Shown here: positions 52,777 through 62,740 of the stretch, one piece after another | Numbering within the stretch: position 1 is the first letter of the stretch | Layout of the letters: each line of letters opens with the position of its first letter | Origin: Allobosea sp. | Lineage (GTDB): Bacteria; Pseudomonadota; Alphaproteobacteria; Rhizobiales; Kaistiaceae | Direction: 5' to 3' | Length of the DNA stretch: 64,000 bases | Assembly (NCBI GenBank): GCA_017307955.1 | Contig: JAFKFV010000011.1 | Span: 62,001-126,000 of the forward strand | Translations under genes and position numbers: made by a program | The notes under the pieces: generated by a model | Seen by the model: the letters and a program-made list of their open reading frames with translations, nothing else | The model's database searches: none | What the model was told of the DNA's origin: nothing

Positions 52777-53205
52777 CTATTTGGCGAAGATCTGGCTCAT
52801 ATCGGCGAAGGCCTTGAACTCGAGCGCATTGCCGGCCGGATCGAGGAAGAACATCGTCGCCTGCTCGCCGACCTCGCCCTTGAAGCGGATATAGGGCGCG
52901 ATGATGAAGCTGACGCCGGCTTCCTGCAGCCGCGCGGCGAGGCGCTCCCAATCCGCCATTTCGAGCACGACGCCGAAATGCGGCACCGGCACGTCATGGC
53001 CGTCGACCGGATTGTGATGCGCGCCGGCAGCTTGCGGGTCCTTCGGCTTCAGATGCGCGACGATCTGATGGCCATAGAGGCTGAAATCGATCCAGCGATC
53101 GGAGCTGCGCCCCTCCTCGCAGCCGAGCAGCCCGCCATAGAAGGCGCGCGCCGCGGCGAGATCGTCGACGGGAAAGGCGATGTGGAAAGGCGTGAGCGTC
53201 GTCAT
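52777..53205 (-). CDS. VOC family protein (glyoxalase/dioxygenase superfamily)
   Basis: A 142-aa protein of the vicinal oxygen chelate fold: [20 protein letters not shown] at the start and [19 protein letters not shown] at the end, with metal-ligand positions H (FHIAFP), H or Q in the middle (HFGVVLEM) and E (LEFKAF). It may be a glyoxalase, a lyase or a fosfomycin-type resistance enzyme; its substrate cannot be told. ATG at 53205. Confidence 0.86.
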   Translation of the reverse strand: MTTLTPFHIAFPVDDLAAARAFYGGLLGCEEGRSSDRWIDFSLYGHQIVAHLKPKDPQAAGAHHNPVDGHDVPVPHFGVVLEMADWERLAARLQEAGVSFIIAPYIRFKGEVGEQATMFFLDPAGNALEFKAFADMSQIFAK

Positions 53206-53393
53206 GGAAGGTTCCGGCAACAGGCGGCCGCATGGCCATCGGCTGAGTGTCGCACGGCCGGGGCATCACCGGAACCCGCGGCGGCGGCTTTCGCCCAGCC
53301 GCGAACGCTGCATCCGCTGGCCCGCTTGATCAAGCCCCGGCAAAGAGGCTAGATAGTCCCGCTTCCGCCCGCCGGTTCGCCCGGCCCCGGAAC

Positions 53394-53467
53394 GCGGGTG
53401 TAGTTCAATGGTAGAACGGCAGCTTCCCAAGCTGCATACGAGGGTTCGATTCCCTTCACCCGCTCCA
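53394..53467 (+). tRNA. tRNA-Gly (anticodon CCC)
   Basis: A complete 74-base cloverleaf: acceptor GCGGGTG (53394-53400) pairs with CACCCGC (53457-53463), discriminator T, and CCA encoded at 53465-53467. The anticodon stem GCAGC/GCTGC holds the loop TTCCCAA, giving anticodon CCC (Gly, GGG codons). The T arm has GGTTCGATTCC. The block directly downstream (53.6-56.9 kb) looks accessory, so this tRNA end is a candidate old integration site, though no integrase or repeat of its 3' end was found. Confidence 0.96.
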
Positions 53468-53598
53468 GCTTCTCCTCCTAAGCACGCTTGAAAACGCTCG
53501 GGCCGCGTCGTTCTGCGGTATGATCCGCGAGCCGTCGCCATCGCCGCATTGTCCAGCCGGTGCTTTCGACGGGCGGCCGCGACCGGATGCGAGATGCA

Positions 53599-54519
53599 AT
53601 GAACGGCTTCACCTATCGCCACGCCGATTCAAGTTCGCTCTGCGCGGCGGACAAGCCCAACAGGCTGCTCGAAACCAGCGCCTCATCCGGCTGGACCTCG
53701 CTGCTGATCGATCATCACGAGGGCGCGGGAAGGAGCGAGACCTTCGAGACCCACCCGACCGAGGACTTGACCCTGGTGGTCGCCACTGCCGGCCGGCATG
53801 AGCTCGAATCCTTCTCGCGCGGGCGATGGCGATTGGCGCTGTACCAGCCCGGAAGCGCCGGACTGACGCCGCCCGGAGAGAGGGCGCGCCTGCGCTGGCG
53901 CACGCCATCCGACCGTCAGCCATTCAGGACCCTGCACATCTATCTGCCGGGTCCGCTCCTCTTCGCGCTTGCCGACGAGTACCGTCGGATCGGCCAGGAT
54001 ATGCGAGGGGATTTGCTCTCGGTCCTGGTTTTCCGCGACGAGACAGTGGCGATGCATGCGAACGCCCTGCTCGCCGCCAGCCGCGACGGCGCGCCCGATC
54101 TCTACGCGGCGGGCGCAGCGCAATGGCTCGTCACCCATCTCCTGTCGCGCCAGGCCGGGTGGCAGCATGTCGCCGACGATCCTCGCCTGGCGGCGACGAT
54201 CTCCGATCGCAGGCTCTCGCGCGTGATCGAATATATGAGCGCGCATCTCGATCGATCGCTGACGCTGCCCGAGCTGGCCCGGGAGGCCGGGATTGGCGTC
54301 CATCACTTCGGGCGCCGTTTTCGCGAGGCCACCGGCATGGGGCCGGCCGCCTATCTCACGGTGATGCGGGTGGGCCGAGCCAAGGTCCTGCTCCGGACGA
54401 CCGATCTCGCGATCGCGGAGATCGCCCTGCGCTGTGGATATTCGCGGGCAGGGGCATTCGCGACCGCGTTCCTGCGCCACGTCGGAGTGTCTCCCAGCGA
54501 CTACCGTCATCTCCGCTGA
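53599..54519 (+). CDS. AraC family transcriptional regulator
   Basis: About 306 aa. The C-terminal AraC domain has both helix-turn-helix units: LTLPELAREAGIGVHHFGRR and LAIAEIALRCGYSRAGAFAT, then HVGVSPSDYRHLR. The N-terminal half is a sensor domain of unknown ligand. The start could be 53587 or 53599; the latter gives the more family-like end MNGFTYRHAD. It stands before two SDR genes and a SnoaL-like gene on the same strand and is the probable regulator of that group. Confidence 0.85.
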   Translation: MNGFTYRHADSSSLCAADKPNRLLETSASSGWTSLLIDHHEGAGRSETFETHPTEDLTLVVATAGRHELESFSRGRWRLALYQPGSAGLTPPGERARLRWRTPSDRQPFRTLHIYLPGPLLFALADEYRRIGQDMRGDLLSVLVFRDETVAMHANALLAASRDGAPDLYAAGAAQWLVTHLLSRQAGWQHVADDPRLAATISDRRLSRVIEYMSAHLDRSLTLPELAREAGIGVHHFGRRFREATGMGPAAYLTVMRVGRAKVLLRTTDLAIAEIALRCGYSRAGAFATAFLRHVGVSPSDYRHLR

Positions 54520-54629
54520 CTTTCGCCATCGCGCGATTGTCTTCATCGATTCCGGCAAAATCGCATCCGGCCGGAAACCAAGTCAGCCGAACAGCGTCAT
54601 GCCTGCACTTGAAACAGGAGGCGCAGGCT

Positions 54630-55369
54630 ATGGCATCTGACCAACCTTCCGTCATCGTCACCGGATCGTCTCAGGGGATCGGCGCGGCCATCGCCGAGCG
54701 ACTGGCGCGAGGCGGATGGTCCGTGACCATCAACTATTCGGGCAGCGAGAGCAGCCGGCAAAGGCGCTGGTGGACACGATCGCGGCGGCCGGCGGCAAGG
54801 CGATCGCGGTGAAGGCGGATGTCAGCGTCCCCGAGCGGGTCGCCGCCTTGTTCGACGAAACCGAGCAGGCCTTTGGCGGGGTCGACGCCCTCGTCAACAA
54901 TGCCGGCATCATGAAGCTGGCGGCGATCGCCGAGACCGACGATGCCCTGTTCGACCGCCATCTGGCGATCAATCTCAAGGGGGTCTTCAACTGCCTGCGC
55001 GAAGGCGCGCGCCGCATAAGGGAAGGTGGACGCATCGTCAGCTTTTCCTCGAGCGTCGTCGGGCTCTACCAACCGACCTATGGCGTCTATGCCGCGACCA
55101 AGGCGGGCGTCGAGGCGATGACCCATATCCTCGCCAAGGAACTCGGACCGAAGAAGATCACGGTCAACGCCATCGCACCCGGGCCGGTCGCGACCAAGCT
55201 CTTCCTCGACGACAAGACTGACGAACAGGTCGCCCAGATCAGCCGGATGATCCCGCTCGGCCGGCTGGCCGAACCGGACGATATCGCTGCCAGCGTTGCG
55301 ATGCTGCTCGGGCCGGACAGCCACTGGATCACCGGTCAGGTCATTCGCGCCAATGGCGGCGTGATCTAG
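54630..55369 (+). pseudogene. SDR oxidoreductase with a frameshift near its start
   Basis: AGGAGG and ATG at 54630 start MASDQPSVIVTGSSQGIGAA, the NAD-binding end of a short-chain dehydrogenase, running to NYSGSES at about 54745. There the frame shifts; the protein continues in the next frame as AKALVDTIAAAGGKAIAVKA and keeps the NNAG, catalytic Ser, YAATK (VYAATKAGVEA) and the C-terminal VIRANGGVI motifs to 55369. One base lost or two added near 54750. The downstream part alone lacks the cofactor site, so without correction it is inactive. Confidence 0.78.
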
Positions 55370-55381
55370 GGGAGGATGACC

Positions 55382-56287
55382 ATGAGCCTGATCGCACTCG
55401 TCACGGGCGCATCGAGCGGCTTCGGCCGGATGATCGCGCGCGACCTCGCCGAAGCGGGACACACGGCCTATGCCTCGATGCGCGGCACGGCGGAAAAGAA
55501 TAGGGAGAAGGTCACGGAGAACGCCTCGTTCGCGCGGGAACAGGGGATCGATCTGCGGTCGATCGAACTCGACGTGCAGGATGAGGCGTCGATCACTCGT
55601 GCGGTGGAGCAGATCATCGCCGAACATGGCCGCATCGACGTGCTGGTGCACAATGCCGGTCACATGATGTATGGCCCGCTCGAGGCGTTCACGCCGGAAC
55701 AGCTTGCAGCCCAGTATGATGTCAATGTTCTGGGCACGCATCGCCTCAACCGCGCCGCGCTCCCGCACATGCGTCGCGCCAGGGCCGGTCTCGTCATCTG
55801 GATCTCGAGCACCAGCGTCGCCGGCGGCGTGCCACCCCTCCTCGGCCCCTATTTCGCGGCGAAAGCCGGCATGGACGCCCTCGCGGTTTGCTACGCCAAG
55901 GAACTCGCGCCGTTCGACATCGAGACGGCCATCGTCGTGCCGGGCGCGTTCACGACGGGCACCAACCATTTCGCCCATGCAGGGCATCCCGAAGACAGTT
56001 CGGTCGCGGACGCCTATCTGGCGTCGTACCCTCCGAACTTCGCAGAGAATGTTCAGGCAGCGCTGGCGAAGACCGTGCCAAAGGATGCCGACCCCCGCGC
56101 GGTCGGGCGGGCCGTGGTCGATATCGTCGGCATGCCCGTCGGCAAGCGGCCTCTTCGCACCTATGTGGATCCCGCCAATGACGGGGCCGCGGTGACCTTC
56201 AGCGTCATGGACCGTGTCCGCGAGCAGTTCCTGGAGCGCATCGGATTCGCCGATCTGCTGCACCCGTCCACCGGCCAGACGACATGA
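55382..56287 (+). CDS. SDR family oxidoreductase
   Basis: A 301-aa classical SDR with TGASSGFG (cofactor), HNAGHMMYGPL, catalytic ISSTSVAGGVP and YFAAK. The ATG at 55382 is six bases after GGAGG; an ATG at 55376 is too close to that site. It lies 12 bp after the frameshifted SDR and is intact. The longer C-terminal part (residues 200-301) is an extension beyond the common 250 aa length, as in the family named SDR with ERG27/uncharacterised ketoreductase-like tails. Confidence 0.85.
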   Translation: MSLIALVTGASSGFGRMIARDLAEAGHTAYASMRGTAEKNREKVTENASFAREQGIDLRSIELDVQDEASITRAVEQIIAEHGRIDVLVHNAGHMMYGPLEAFTPEQLAAQYDVNVLGTHRLNRAALPHMRRARAGLVIWISSTSVAGGVPPLLGPYFAAKAGMDALAVCYAKELAPFDIETAIVVPGAFTTGTNHFAHAGHPEDSSVADAYLASYPPNFAENVQAALAKTVPKDADPRAVGRAVVDIVGMPVGKRPLRTYVDPANDGAAVTFSVMDRVREQFLERIGFADLLHPSTGQTT

Positions 56288-56422
56288 ACCGAGGCGGTGG
56301 CGATCGGCAGGTCGCCGCCTTGGTTTTCCCGATCGCCCATCCGACGGCGACCTTCCTGCATGGCGCGAGATGCTGGCCGTCAGCCCGAGCGAAAAGGCGA
56401 TCGCCGGTTACAAGAGAGGCCA

Positions 56423-56904
56423 ATGATGGATTCCACCATAAGCCCGGACGACGGTCGATATAGCGACCGTGCGCGTAGTCTCGTCCGCATCGGCCGGGAA
56501 GCGATCGCGAAACCCGACGATGCCGCCCTCGACCGCTATTTCTCGGCCGACTATGTCCTGCTGGGCCAGGCGGCGATGTCGGCCTCGAAGGCCTGAAGGC
56601 CTTTTTCCCCATGATGCGCTCGGCCTTCCGAGACTTCGCCTGCGAGCGCGTCATGCTCGTCGAGCAGGGCGACATCATCGCTGCCCGGACCATCATGACC
56701 GGCATCTTCTCAGGAGCGCTGCATGGCACGTTCGCGGGCTCGATCGAGCCGAATGGCAGGCCAATGCGGCGCGAGCTGCTGAACCTGTTCAGATATGATG
56801 GCGAAGGCCGCCTGGCGGAGGAATGGGTCCAGTATGACGACCTCTCCTTCCTCGAACAGCTTGGTATCGAACTGGAGGTTGCCGATCGCGCTTCCAGCGC
56901 CTGA
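56423..56904 (+). pseudogene. SnoaL/NTF2-like protein with a frameshift
   Basis: A GAGAGG site and ATG at 56423 start MMDSTISPDDGRYSDRARSL, leading to DRYFSADYVLLGQ. The frame then breaks at about 56565; the next frame reads GLEGLKAFFPMMRSAFRDF, RVMLVEQGDIIAARTIMTGI and NLFRYDGEGRLAEEWVQYDD, the C-terminal two thirds of a SnoaL-like (nuclear transport factor 2 fold) protein. Total about 160 aa, normal for the family. Again one base is missing. The 135 bases before it contain no clear gene. Confidence 0.72.
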
Positions 56905-57117
56905 TGCGCCGGAGCGAAAGGCGGCGCCCGCCGGCGCGGGGCGCTCCATTTGCGTGCCACCCGCTCCAGTTCCCCCGTGATTGACCGCCGAGACAGCCGC
57001 CGGCCGGAGTGCGCGCAGGCGTCGCAAGGCTCGCGCGAAAAGCGGCGGGCGCGCGGGCTTCGCCCGTGCTACAGCGCGGCTTGAAGCTCAGTTTCGTCTC
57101 GATCGGGGGATCAGGTG

Positions 57118-57660
57118 ATGACACATGGACATGCGCATGCTGCGGGAGCCGCGAAGCCGTCGCTGCGGACGCGACTGATCGGCTCGTTCCGGCTCTTCTT
57201 CATTCTTTTCATCTATTTGTGGATCCTGCTCGGCCTCTTCGTGCTCAACCAGAATTTCGGGCGGCTGATGGAGGGCGAGACATTCGCCCTGCAGGGCTTC
57301 GCGCTGGTGAATGCGCTGGTGCTCGGCAAGGTGATGATGCTCGCCGAACATCTCGACTTCGCGCGCTGGCTGCGGACGCGGCCGGCGATCTTCGCGATCC
57401 TCTTCGAGGCGCTGTTCTGCACGGCGCTGTTCATCGCCTTCCACTTTCTCGAGCATTGGGTGATCGGGCTCTTCCGCGGTCACCCAGCCGTCGAGGAGCG
57501 CGCTTCCGCGGGACCGATGGGCGTCGTGATCGTCGCCGTCGTGCTCTTCGTGTCGCTGATCCCGTTCTTCGCCTTCAAGAACGTCACCCGCATCATCGGC
57601 TGGCCGCGCATGCGCCATATCCTGTTCGCGCGTCCCGACCAGCCGATCCCCGGCGCCTGA
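57118..57660 (+). CDS. Conserved membrane protein
   Basis: A 180-aa protein with four hydrophobic helices: FRLFFILFIYLWILLGLFVL, ALQGFALVNALVLGKVMMLA, AIFAILFEALFCTALFIAFH and GVVIVAVVLFVSLIPFFAF. The N-terminus is His/Ala-rich (MTHGHAHAAGAAKPS). No known domain is recognised; proteins like this are common in Rhizobiales. GGGGGATCAGG precedes the ATG. A good terminator follows at 57726. Confidence 0.65.
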   Translation: MTHGHAHAAGAAKPSLRTRLIGSFRLFFILFIYLWILLGLFVLNQNFGRLMEGETFALQGFALVNALVLGKVMMLAEHLDFARWLRTRPAIFAILFEALFCTALFIAFHFLEHWVIGLFRGHPAVEERASAGPMGVVIVAVVLFVSLIPFFAFKNVTRIIGWPRMRHILFARPDQPIPGA

Positions 57661-57725
57661 CCAGGCCCATGGGCTGAGATGCGAGGCGGCCGCCGGCCGC
57701 CGGGCCCAAAGCCGCGACAATCCGC

Positions 57726-57766
57726 AAGCGCGCTTCCGCGAGGGAGCGCGCTTTTTGCGTTTTTTC
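57726..57766 (+). terminator. Intrinsic terminator
   Basis: AAGCGCGCT (57726-57734) pairs perfectly with AGCGCGCTT (57745-57753) around TCCGCGAGGG, followed by TTT, GCG and TTTTTT to 57766. It ends the transcript of the membrane protein gene 66 bp upstream. Confidence 0.85.
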
Positions 57767-57824
57767 CGGCTTGGCGATGAGCCGTCCGTCGCTCCGCGCC
57801 GGCTCCTCTCGGGCGTGCTGCGCC

Positions 57825-57861
57825 TTGCGAAGGCAATTCTGATGGTATAATGAGTATCTCA
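57825..57861 (+). promoter_or_regulatory. Promoter with short palindrome before the sugar operon
   Basis: TTGCGA (57825-57830), a 15-base spacer, and TATAAT (57846-57851), a perfect -10, form a near-consensus housekeeping-type promoter, though the spacer is short. TGAG-TAT-CTCA (57851-57861) lies at the start-site region, a fitting place for a repressor. The binding protein gene starts 128 bases further. Together with the terminator this accounts for the 328-base gap 57661-57988; the remainder shows no gene. Confidence 0.55.
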
Positions 57862-57988
57862 ATATGTGGTCGAACGAGACCGGGCCGCGCGGAGGAGGAA
57901 CCGCGCGGCGGCGCCGAAAGGTCCGGTCCGTCGCGGTGAGGCCGTCCACAGGCCGGCCGTCAGAAGAAACCAGAGGAGGAGAGGACCC

Positions 57989-59248
57989 ATGCGAGGAATG
58001 AGGTTGCTTGCGGCGACGGCGCTGGCCGGTCTCGTCGCGTTCTCGGCCGCGGCCGAGGCGAAGGAGACGCTGCGCCTGATGACGGTGTTCGACGCGCCGA
58101 CGGTGCAGCTCTGGGAGCCGGTGCTCGCGGCCTATAACGAGGCCAATCCGGATTACGAGGTGAAGATGGAGACGGTCGCCGGCTCCGGCGCCGCCGTCTA
58201 TCCGGACGTGCTGCGCACGGCGATGGCGAGCGGCGATCCGCCGGACGTCTTCTTCATGTGGGGCGGCGAGATCGCCGGGCCCTTCATCCGCGCCGGCCAG
58301 GTGGCCGTGCTCGACAGCTATTACGACAAGTATGGCTGGGACAAGGTGGTGGCGCCCTGGACGATCGAGCGCATCACGCGCGACGGCCATAAATATGGCG
58401 TCCCCTTCCATGCCCGCGGCATGGGCCTCTGGTACCGGGTCGATCTTTTCGAGAAATACGGCCTCTCGGAACCGAAGACCTATGACGAACTGGCCAAGGT
58501 CTGCTCGACCTTCAAGGAGAACGGCATCTACTGCGCCTCCTTCGGCGGCAAGTTCGGCTGGCAGACCATGCGCCTGCTCGATTATTTCATCGAGACGACC
58601 TGCGGCCCGGAGGAGCATGACAAGCTGAACGCGCTGCAGTCGAGCTGGAACCAGCCCTGCGTCGTCGCGGCCTATGACCGGATGGCGCAATGGGTGAAGG
58701 ATGGCTGGCTGGTGCCGGACTTCCTCAATGTGGCGCCGAACGACGCCCGCATGGCGGTCTATTCCGGCGACGCGGCGATGGTCTTCGAGGGTGGCTGGTT
58801 CGAGGGCGTGCTGAAGAGCGACGAGCAGCCGATGGAGAACTTCAAGTTCTTCCTGCCGCCGACCGATCACACCCCGGTGCGCTATTCGGCCTTCCCCGAG
58901 CAGTGGATGATCCCCGAGGCCTCCAAGCACAAGGACGCCGCGGCCGCTCTCATCAACTGGCTGACGATCGCCGACACGCAGAAGAAATTCCCGGAGGCCT
59001 TCACCGCCTCGGCGACGATCGGCGTCGAGTCCGACTGCTCGGTCGCCCCGCGCGACTGCGAGTGGAAGAAGATCCTGACCTCGGATTCGCAGACCTATCC
59101 GCCGACCGACCAGGCCTTCACCAAGGAATTGATCGACGGCTTCTTCGAGGTCCAGGACGGCGTCGTCGCCGGCAAGATCACGCCGACCGACGCCGCCGCG
59201 CAGATGCAGGCCAAGGCCGAGGCCTGGAAGGCGAAGCAGAAGTCCTGA
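57989..59248 (+). CDS. Sugar ABC transporter substrate-binding protein
   Basis: A 419-aa periplasmic binding protein of SBP family 1 (carbohydrate type). Signal peptide [20 protein letters not shown], cut near AEA, then [40 protein letters not shown], and [16 protein letters not shown] near 265-280. GGAGGAGAGG precedes the ATG at 57989; upstream in-frame codons are non-coding. Probably binds an oligosaccharide or glycoside. First gene of an operon whose ATPase is not in the window. Confidence 0.88.
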   Translation: MRGMRLLAATALAGLVAFSAAAEAKETLRLMTVFDAPTVQLWEPVLAAYNEANPDYEVKMETVAGSGAAVYPDVLRTAMASGDPPDVFFMWGGEIAGPFIRAGQVAVLDSYYDKYGWDKVVAPWTIERITRDGHKYGVPFHARGMGLWYRVDLFEKYGLSEPKTYDELAKVCSTFKENGIYCASFGGKFGWQTMRLLDYFIETTCGPEEHDKLNALQSSWNQPCVVAAYDRMAQWVKDGWLVPDFLNVAPNDARMAVYSGDAAMVFEGGWFEGVLKSDEQPMENFKFFLPPTDHTPVRYSAFPEQWMIPEASKHKDAAAALINWLTIADTQKKFPEAFTASATIGVESDCSVAPRDCEWKKILTSDSQTYPPTDQAFTKELIDGFFEVQDGVVAGKITPTDAAAQMQAKAEAWKAKQKS

Positions 59249-59322
59249 CCTCCCGGGACGACCGCCCGGAGGGCGCCGCCACGCCGTGGCGCCCTCCAAG
59301 CTTCCCCGCATGAGAGAAGAGC

Positions 59323-60246
59323 ATGACCGTGACCAGCCTGGCCGAAGGGCGGCCCGCCTTTGCCCGCGCGCGTCGCCGGCGCAGGGTTCCCACCGCCTGG
59401 ATCCCCTATCTCTTCCTGGCTCCGGCGCTGATCTGGTATGCGGCCTTTCTCGTCTACCCGATGCTGCAGTCGCTCTACATCTCGTTCTTCGACTGGGACG
59501 GGCTGTCGCCGACCATGACCTTTGTCGGCCTCAAGAATTACATCGACATCTTCATGAGCGACGAGGTCGCCCGCCTCGCGCTCTGGAACAACATCCTGTG
59601 GACGCTCGGCGCGCTCGTCCTGCCGACGGCGATCGGGCTCATGCTGGCGCTGGCGCTCAATCGCCGCGTCCCGGGCTCGACGCTCTTCCGCACCATCTTC
59701 TACAGCCCCGCCGTGCTGCCGCTGGTCGCCGTCGGCCTCATCTGGGCCTGGGTCTACAACCCGAATTTCGGCGTGGTGAACACGACGCTGAAGGCGGTCG
59801 GCCTCAGGACCTGGGCCGCCGGCTGGCTGTCGTCCTACGAACTGGCCCTGCCGGCGACCTTCGTCACCTTCGTGTGGTCGCATGTCGGCTTCCCGATGAT
59901 CTTCTATCTCGCGGGCCTGCAGGCGATCTCGAAGGAATATTACGAGGCGGCGACCATCGACGGCGCCAATGCCTTCCAGCGCTTCCGCCATGTGACGCTG
60001 CCGGGCCTGACCGAGACGCATGTCATCGTGCTCTCGCTCGCGGTCATCAACGGCTTCAAGGTGTTCGACCTCGTCTACACCATGACCTATGGCGGCCCCG
60101 GCCGCTCGACGCAGGTGCTCGGCACCTGGATGTATTTCCAGACCTTCCAGTATTACCACGCCGGCTACGGATCGGCGCTCGCCTGGGTGATCGCGGCCAT
60201 CGTGCTGGTCATCGCCATCCCTTACATCCGCCGCATGTCGCGCTGA
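59323..60246 (+). CDS. Sugar ABC transporter permease (MalF/UgpA type)
   Basis: A 307-aa permease with six helices, first [20 protein letters not shown]. The EAA loop reads [20 protein letters not shown], standard for carbohydrate CUT1 importers. 74 bp after the binding protein and 14 bp before the second permease. Confidence 0.9.
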   Translation: MTVTSLAEGRPAFARARRRRRVPTAWIPYLFLAPALIWYAAFLVYPMLQSLYISFFDWDGLSPTMTFVGLKNYIDIFMSDEVARLALWNNILWTLGALVLPTAIGLMLALALNRRVPGSTLFRTIFYSPAVLPLVAVGLIWAWVYNPNFGVVNTTLKAVGLRTWAAGWLSSYELALPATFVTFVWSHVGFPMIFYLAGLQAISKEYYEAATIDGANAFQRFRHVTLPGLTETHVIVLSLAVINGFKVFDLVYTMTYGGPGRSTQVLGTWMYFQTFQYYHAGYGSALAWVIAAIVLVIAIPYIRRMSR

Positions 60247-60260
60247 GCGGGGGAGAGACC

Positions 60261-61106
60261 ATGTTCGCCGATGTCCGCAACCAGCGCCGCCTCGAGCAGA
60301 CGCTGCTTTTCATCAGCCTCCTCGTGCTGTCGCTGATCTGGCTCACCCCGTTTGCCACCGTCGTCATGTCGGCGATCCGCAGCCAGGGCGATCTCCTGTC
60401 GCGCGGCGTGTTCTCCTGGCCGAAGGCGATCGCCTGGAAGAACTTCTCGGAGGCCTGGCACACCGGCGACTTCTCGATCTATTTCCGCAACAGCCTGTTC
60501 CTGATCTTCATCAAGGTGCCGCTCGGCATCTTCATCGCCGCGCTCGCCGCCTATCCGCTCGCCAAGATGCGCTTCCGCTTCTCGGGCGCGATCTTCATCT
60601 TCTTCCTCGCCGGACTCGCCGTGCCGGTGCAGGTGACGCTGCAGCCGCTGCTCGTCATGATGAAGCAGCTCGGCATCGCCAATTCGATCTTCGCGCTCAT
60701 CCCGCCCTATGTCGCCTTCGGCCTGCCCTTCCAGATCTTCGTGCTCAGGGGCTTCTTCCGCCTGATCCCGTCGGAACTCCTCGAAGCGGCGCGGCTCGAC
60801 GGCGCCTCGGAATGGACCGCCTTCCTGCGCGTCATGCTGCCGCTTTCGGTGCCGGCTCTGGCGACGCTCTGCATCATCGACGTGCTCAACACCTGGAACG
60901 AGTTCCTGATCGCCCTCGTGCTGATCAGCGCCAAGGAATCACGCACGGTTCCGGTCGGGTTGCTGCAGTTCCAGGGCGAGTATTCGTCGCAATATACATT
61001 GCTGATGGCCGGCATCCTGATCTCGATCATCCCGGTCATCGTGATCTTCATCTTCCTGCAGCGCTATTTCGTCGCCGGCCTCACCTCCGGCGCCGTCAAG
61101 GGCTGA
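60261..61106 (+). CDS. Sugar ABC transporter permease (MalG/UgpE type)
   Basis: A 281-aa permease with six helices; EAA loop [20 protein letters not shown], then [12 protein letters not shown], typical of CUT1 MalG-like subunits. GGGGGAGAG stands before the ATG. The channel partner of the upstream permease; the shared MsmX/UgpC-like ATPase must be encoded elsewhere. Confidence 0.9.
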   Translation: MFADVRNQRRLEQTLLFISLLVLSLIWLTPFATVVMSAIRSQGDLLSRGVFSWPKAIAWKNFSEAWHTGDFSIYFRNSLFLIFIKVPLGIFIAALAAYPLAKMRFRFSGAIFIFFLAGLAVPVQVTLQPLLVMMKQLGIANSIFALIPPYVAFGLPFQIFVLRGFFRLIPSELLEAARLDGASEWTAFLRVMLPLSVPALATLCIIDVLNTWNEFLIALVLISAKESRTVPVGLLQFQGEYSSQYTLLMAGILISIIPVIVIFIFLQRYFVAGLTSGAVKG

Positions 61107-61146
61107 GCAATCCCCTTTCCCTTTCCAGCATCGTCAGAGGATGACC

Positions 61147-62730
61147 ATGACCGGACCCAGCAGCCTTCCCCGCCGCAGCGTCGGCGAATGGCAGCTTTCG
61201 AGCACGCGCCGCTACCAGAGCCCGTTTGCCGATGTGCGCGTCGATGTCGCCTTCACCGCGCCCTCGGGCGACGTCCGCACGCTGCCCGCCTTCTACGACG
61301 GCGAGGGCGTCTGGCGCTTCCGCTTCAATCCGGGCGAGGCCGGCCGCTGGTCGTGGCGCTCAAGCGCTGTCCCGCATGATCCGGAACTCGTGGCGGAGGG
61401 CAGCTTCGAGGTCACCGAACGCGAGACGCGCGGCTTCCTGAAGGCGACGCCGGGCAAGGCGTTCGGCTTCCACTACGAGAATGGCGAGCCGGTCTTCTTC
61501 CTCGGCGATACGGTCTATGACCTCTTCGGCATGGATTATTGCGGCGGCGATGTCGAAGGCTTCCTGAAGCGGCGGCGCGAGAGCGGCTTCAACCTCTTCC
61601 GCTGCCGCCTGCCGATCAGCCGCTTCCATCCGCCGGAGGGCTACAGCGACTGGCACACCAAGCGGCTCTGGCCCTGGGGCGGCAGCGAGACGGCGCCGCG
61701 CTTCGACATCTTCAATCTCGATTACTTCCATTCCGTCGACAAGACGGTCGCGCTCATCGACGAGCTCGGCATGGGCATCGAGATGATCATGGAAGGGTGG
61801 GGCTTCGAGTTCCCGTTCAACCATCGCGCCTGGTTCACGCCCGAATGGGAAGAACTGTGGATGCGCTATCTCATCGCCCGCTACGACGCCTATACAGCCG
61901 TATATTTCTGGACGCCGCTCAACGAATACGAATATTACCCGAATGGCGACTGGCACTATAAGCCGGCCGCGGACCGCTGGGCGCTGCGCATCGCCCGCTG
62001 GATCAAGGCGACGGCGCCGCATGGCCACGTGCTCTCCATGCATAACGGCCCGGTGATGCCGCCCTTCGCCGAGCGCTTCAAGGCCGATCCCGAGGCCGTC
62101 GACGCCATCATGTTCCAGGAATGGGGCGCGCGCGACCGCGAGAACGGCTGGCTCGCCACCGGCATCGAGGAGCAGATCGGGAAGAGCCTCGCCGGCTGGC
62201 AGGGCAGCGCGATCTTCGCCGAATGGGGCTATGAGCGGAATCCGGACTTTTATCTGAAGCTGCCGAGCCACGAATTCTGCGACCGCAACCATACGCGGCG
62301 CAGCGCCTGGCGCGGCGTGATGTCGGGGCTCGGCATCATCGCCGGCTTCGAGAATTCCTGGGCGCCGTGGATGGAACTCGGGACCGACCAGCCGGGCGTC
62401 GCCGATCTCGACGTCGTGCAGCGCTTCGTCCGCGAGACCGTGCCCTTCGCCGACCTCAAGCCGGCTGACGATGTCGTGCGCGGCAGCTTCGAGCGCGGCA
62501 CGCGCCCGCTCGCGCTCGCCGATGCAGCCCGCTCGGTCATCGTCGTCTATTTCCCGGCCGGCGGCTCGGCCGAGATCGCGGCGCATGGGACGGAGACGAT
62601 GGCCTGGTTCGATCCGCGCACGGGTGCCACGACGCCGATCGACGGGCCGGCCGGCGGGACCATTTCTGCTCCAGCGGGAACGGATGAGGACGGCCATCCG
62701 CTCGACGCCGTGCTCGTGCTGAGGGCCTGA
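61147..62730 (+). CDS. DUF5060/DUF4038 glycosidase-like enzyme
   Basis: About 527 aa without a signal peptide, hence cytoplasmic. Residues about 1-95 form a DUF5060 beta-sandwich (VGEWQLSSTRRYQSPFADVR ... FNPGEAGRWSWR). A DUF4038 TIM barrel follows (FFLGDTVYDLFG, then FNLFRCRLPISRFHPPEG). Acidic residues in the usual acid/base and nucleophile places are the Glu of PLNEYEYYPNG and the Glu of IFAEWGYERN. The last 90 residues make a beta domain (IVVYFPAGGSAEIA). Relatives include apiosidases (GH140). It would break down the imported glycoside. ATG 61147 follows AGAGG by 6 bases; 61141 is an alternative. Confidence 0.75.
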   Translation: MTGPSSLPRRSVGEWQLSSTRRYQSPFADVRVDVAFTAPSGDVRTLPAFYDGEGVWRFRFNPGEAGRWSWRSSAVPHDPELVAEGSFEVTERETRGFLKATPGKAFGFHYENGEPVFFLGDTVYDLFGMDYCGGDVEGFLKRRRESGFNLFRCRLPISRFHPPEGYSDWHTKRLWPWGGSETAPRFDIFNLDYFHSVDKTVALIDELGMGIEMIMEGWGFEFPFNHRAWFTPEWEELWMRYLIARYDAYTAVYFWTPLNEYEYYPNGDWHYKPAADRWALRIARWIKATAPHGHVLSMHNGPVMPPFAERFKADPEAVDAIMFQEWGARDRENGWLATGIEEQIGKSLAGWQGSAIFAEWGYERNPDFYLKLPSHEFCDRNHTRRSAWRGVMSGLGIIAGFENSWAPWMELGTDQPGVADLDVVQRFVRETVPFADLKPADDVVRGSFERGTRPLALADAARSVIVVYFPAGGSAEIAAHGTETMAWFDPRTGATTPIDGPAGGTISAPAGTDEDGHPLDAVLVLRA

Positions 62731-62740
62731 CGGAGCCGTC

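Noticed and set aside
56288..56422. Small gene between the second SDR and the SnoaL-like gene
   Set aside because: Short open stretch (reads ...AWREMLAVSPSEKAIAGYKR) without start signal or recognised family; might be a remnant but cannot be supported.
53394..56904. Complete integrative element after tRNA-Gly
   Set aside because: No integrase, no excisionase and no copy of the tRNA 3' end was found in the following sequence.
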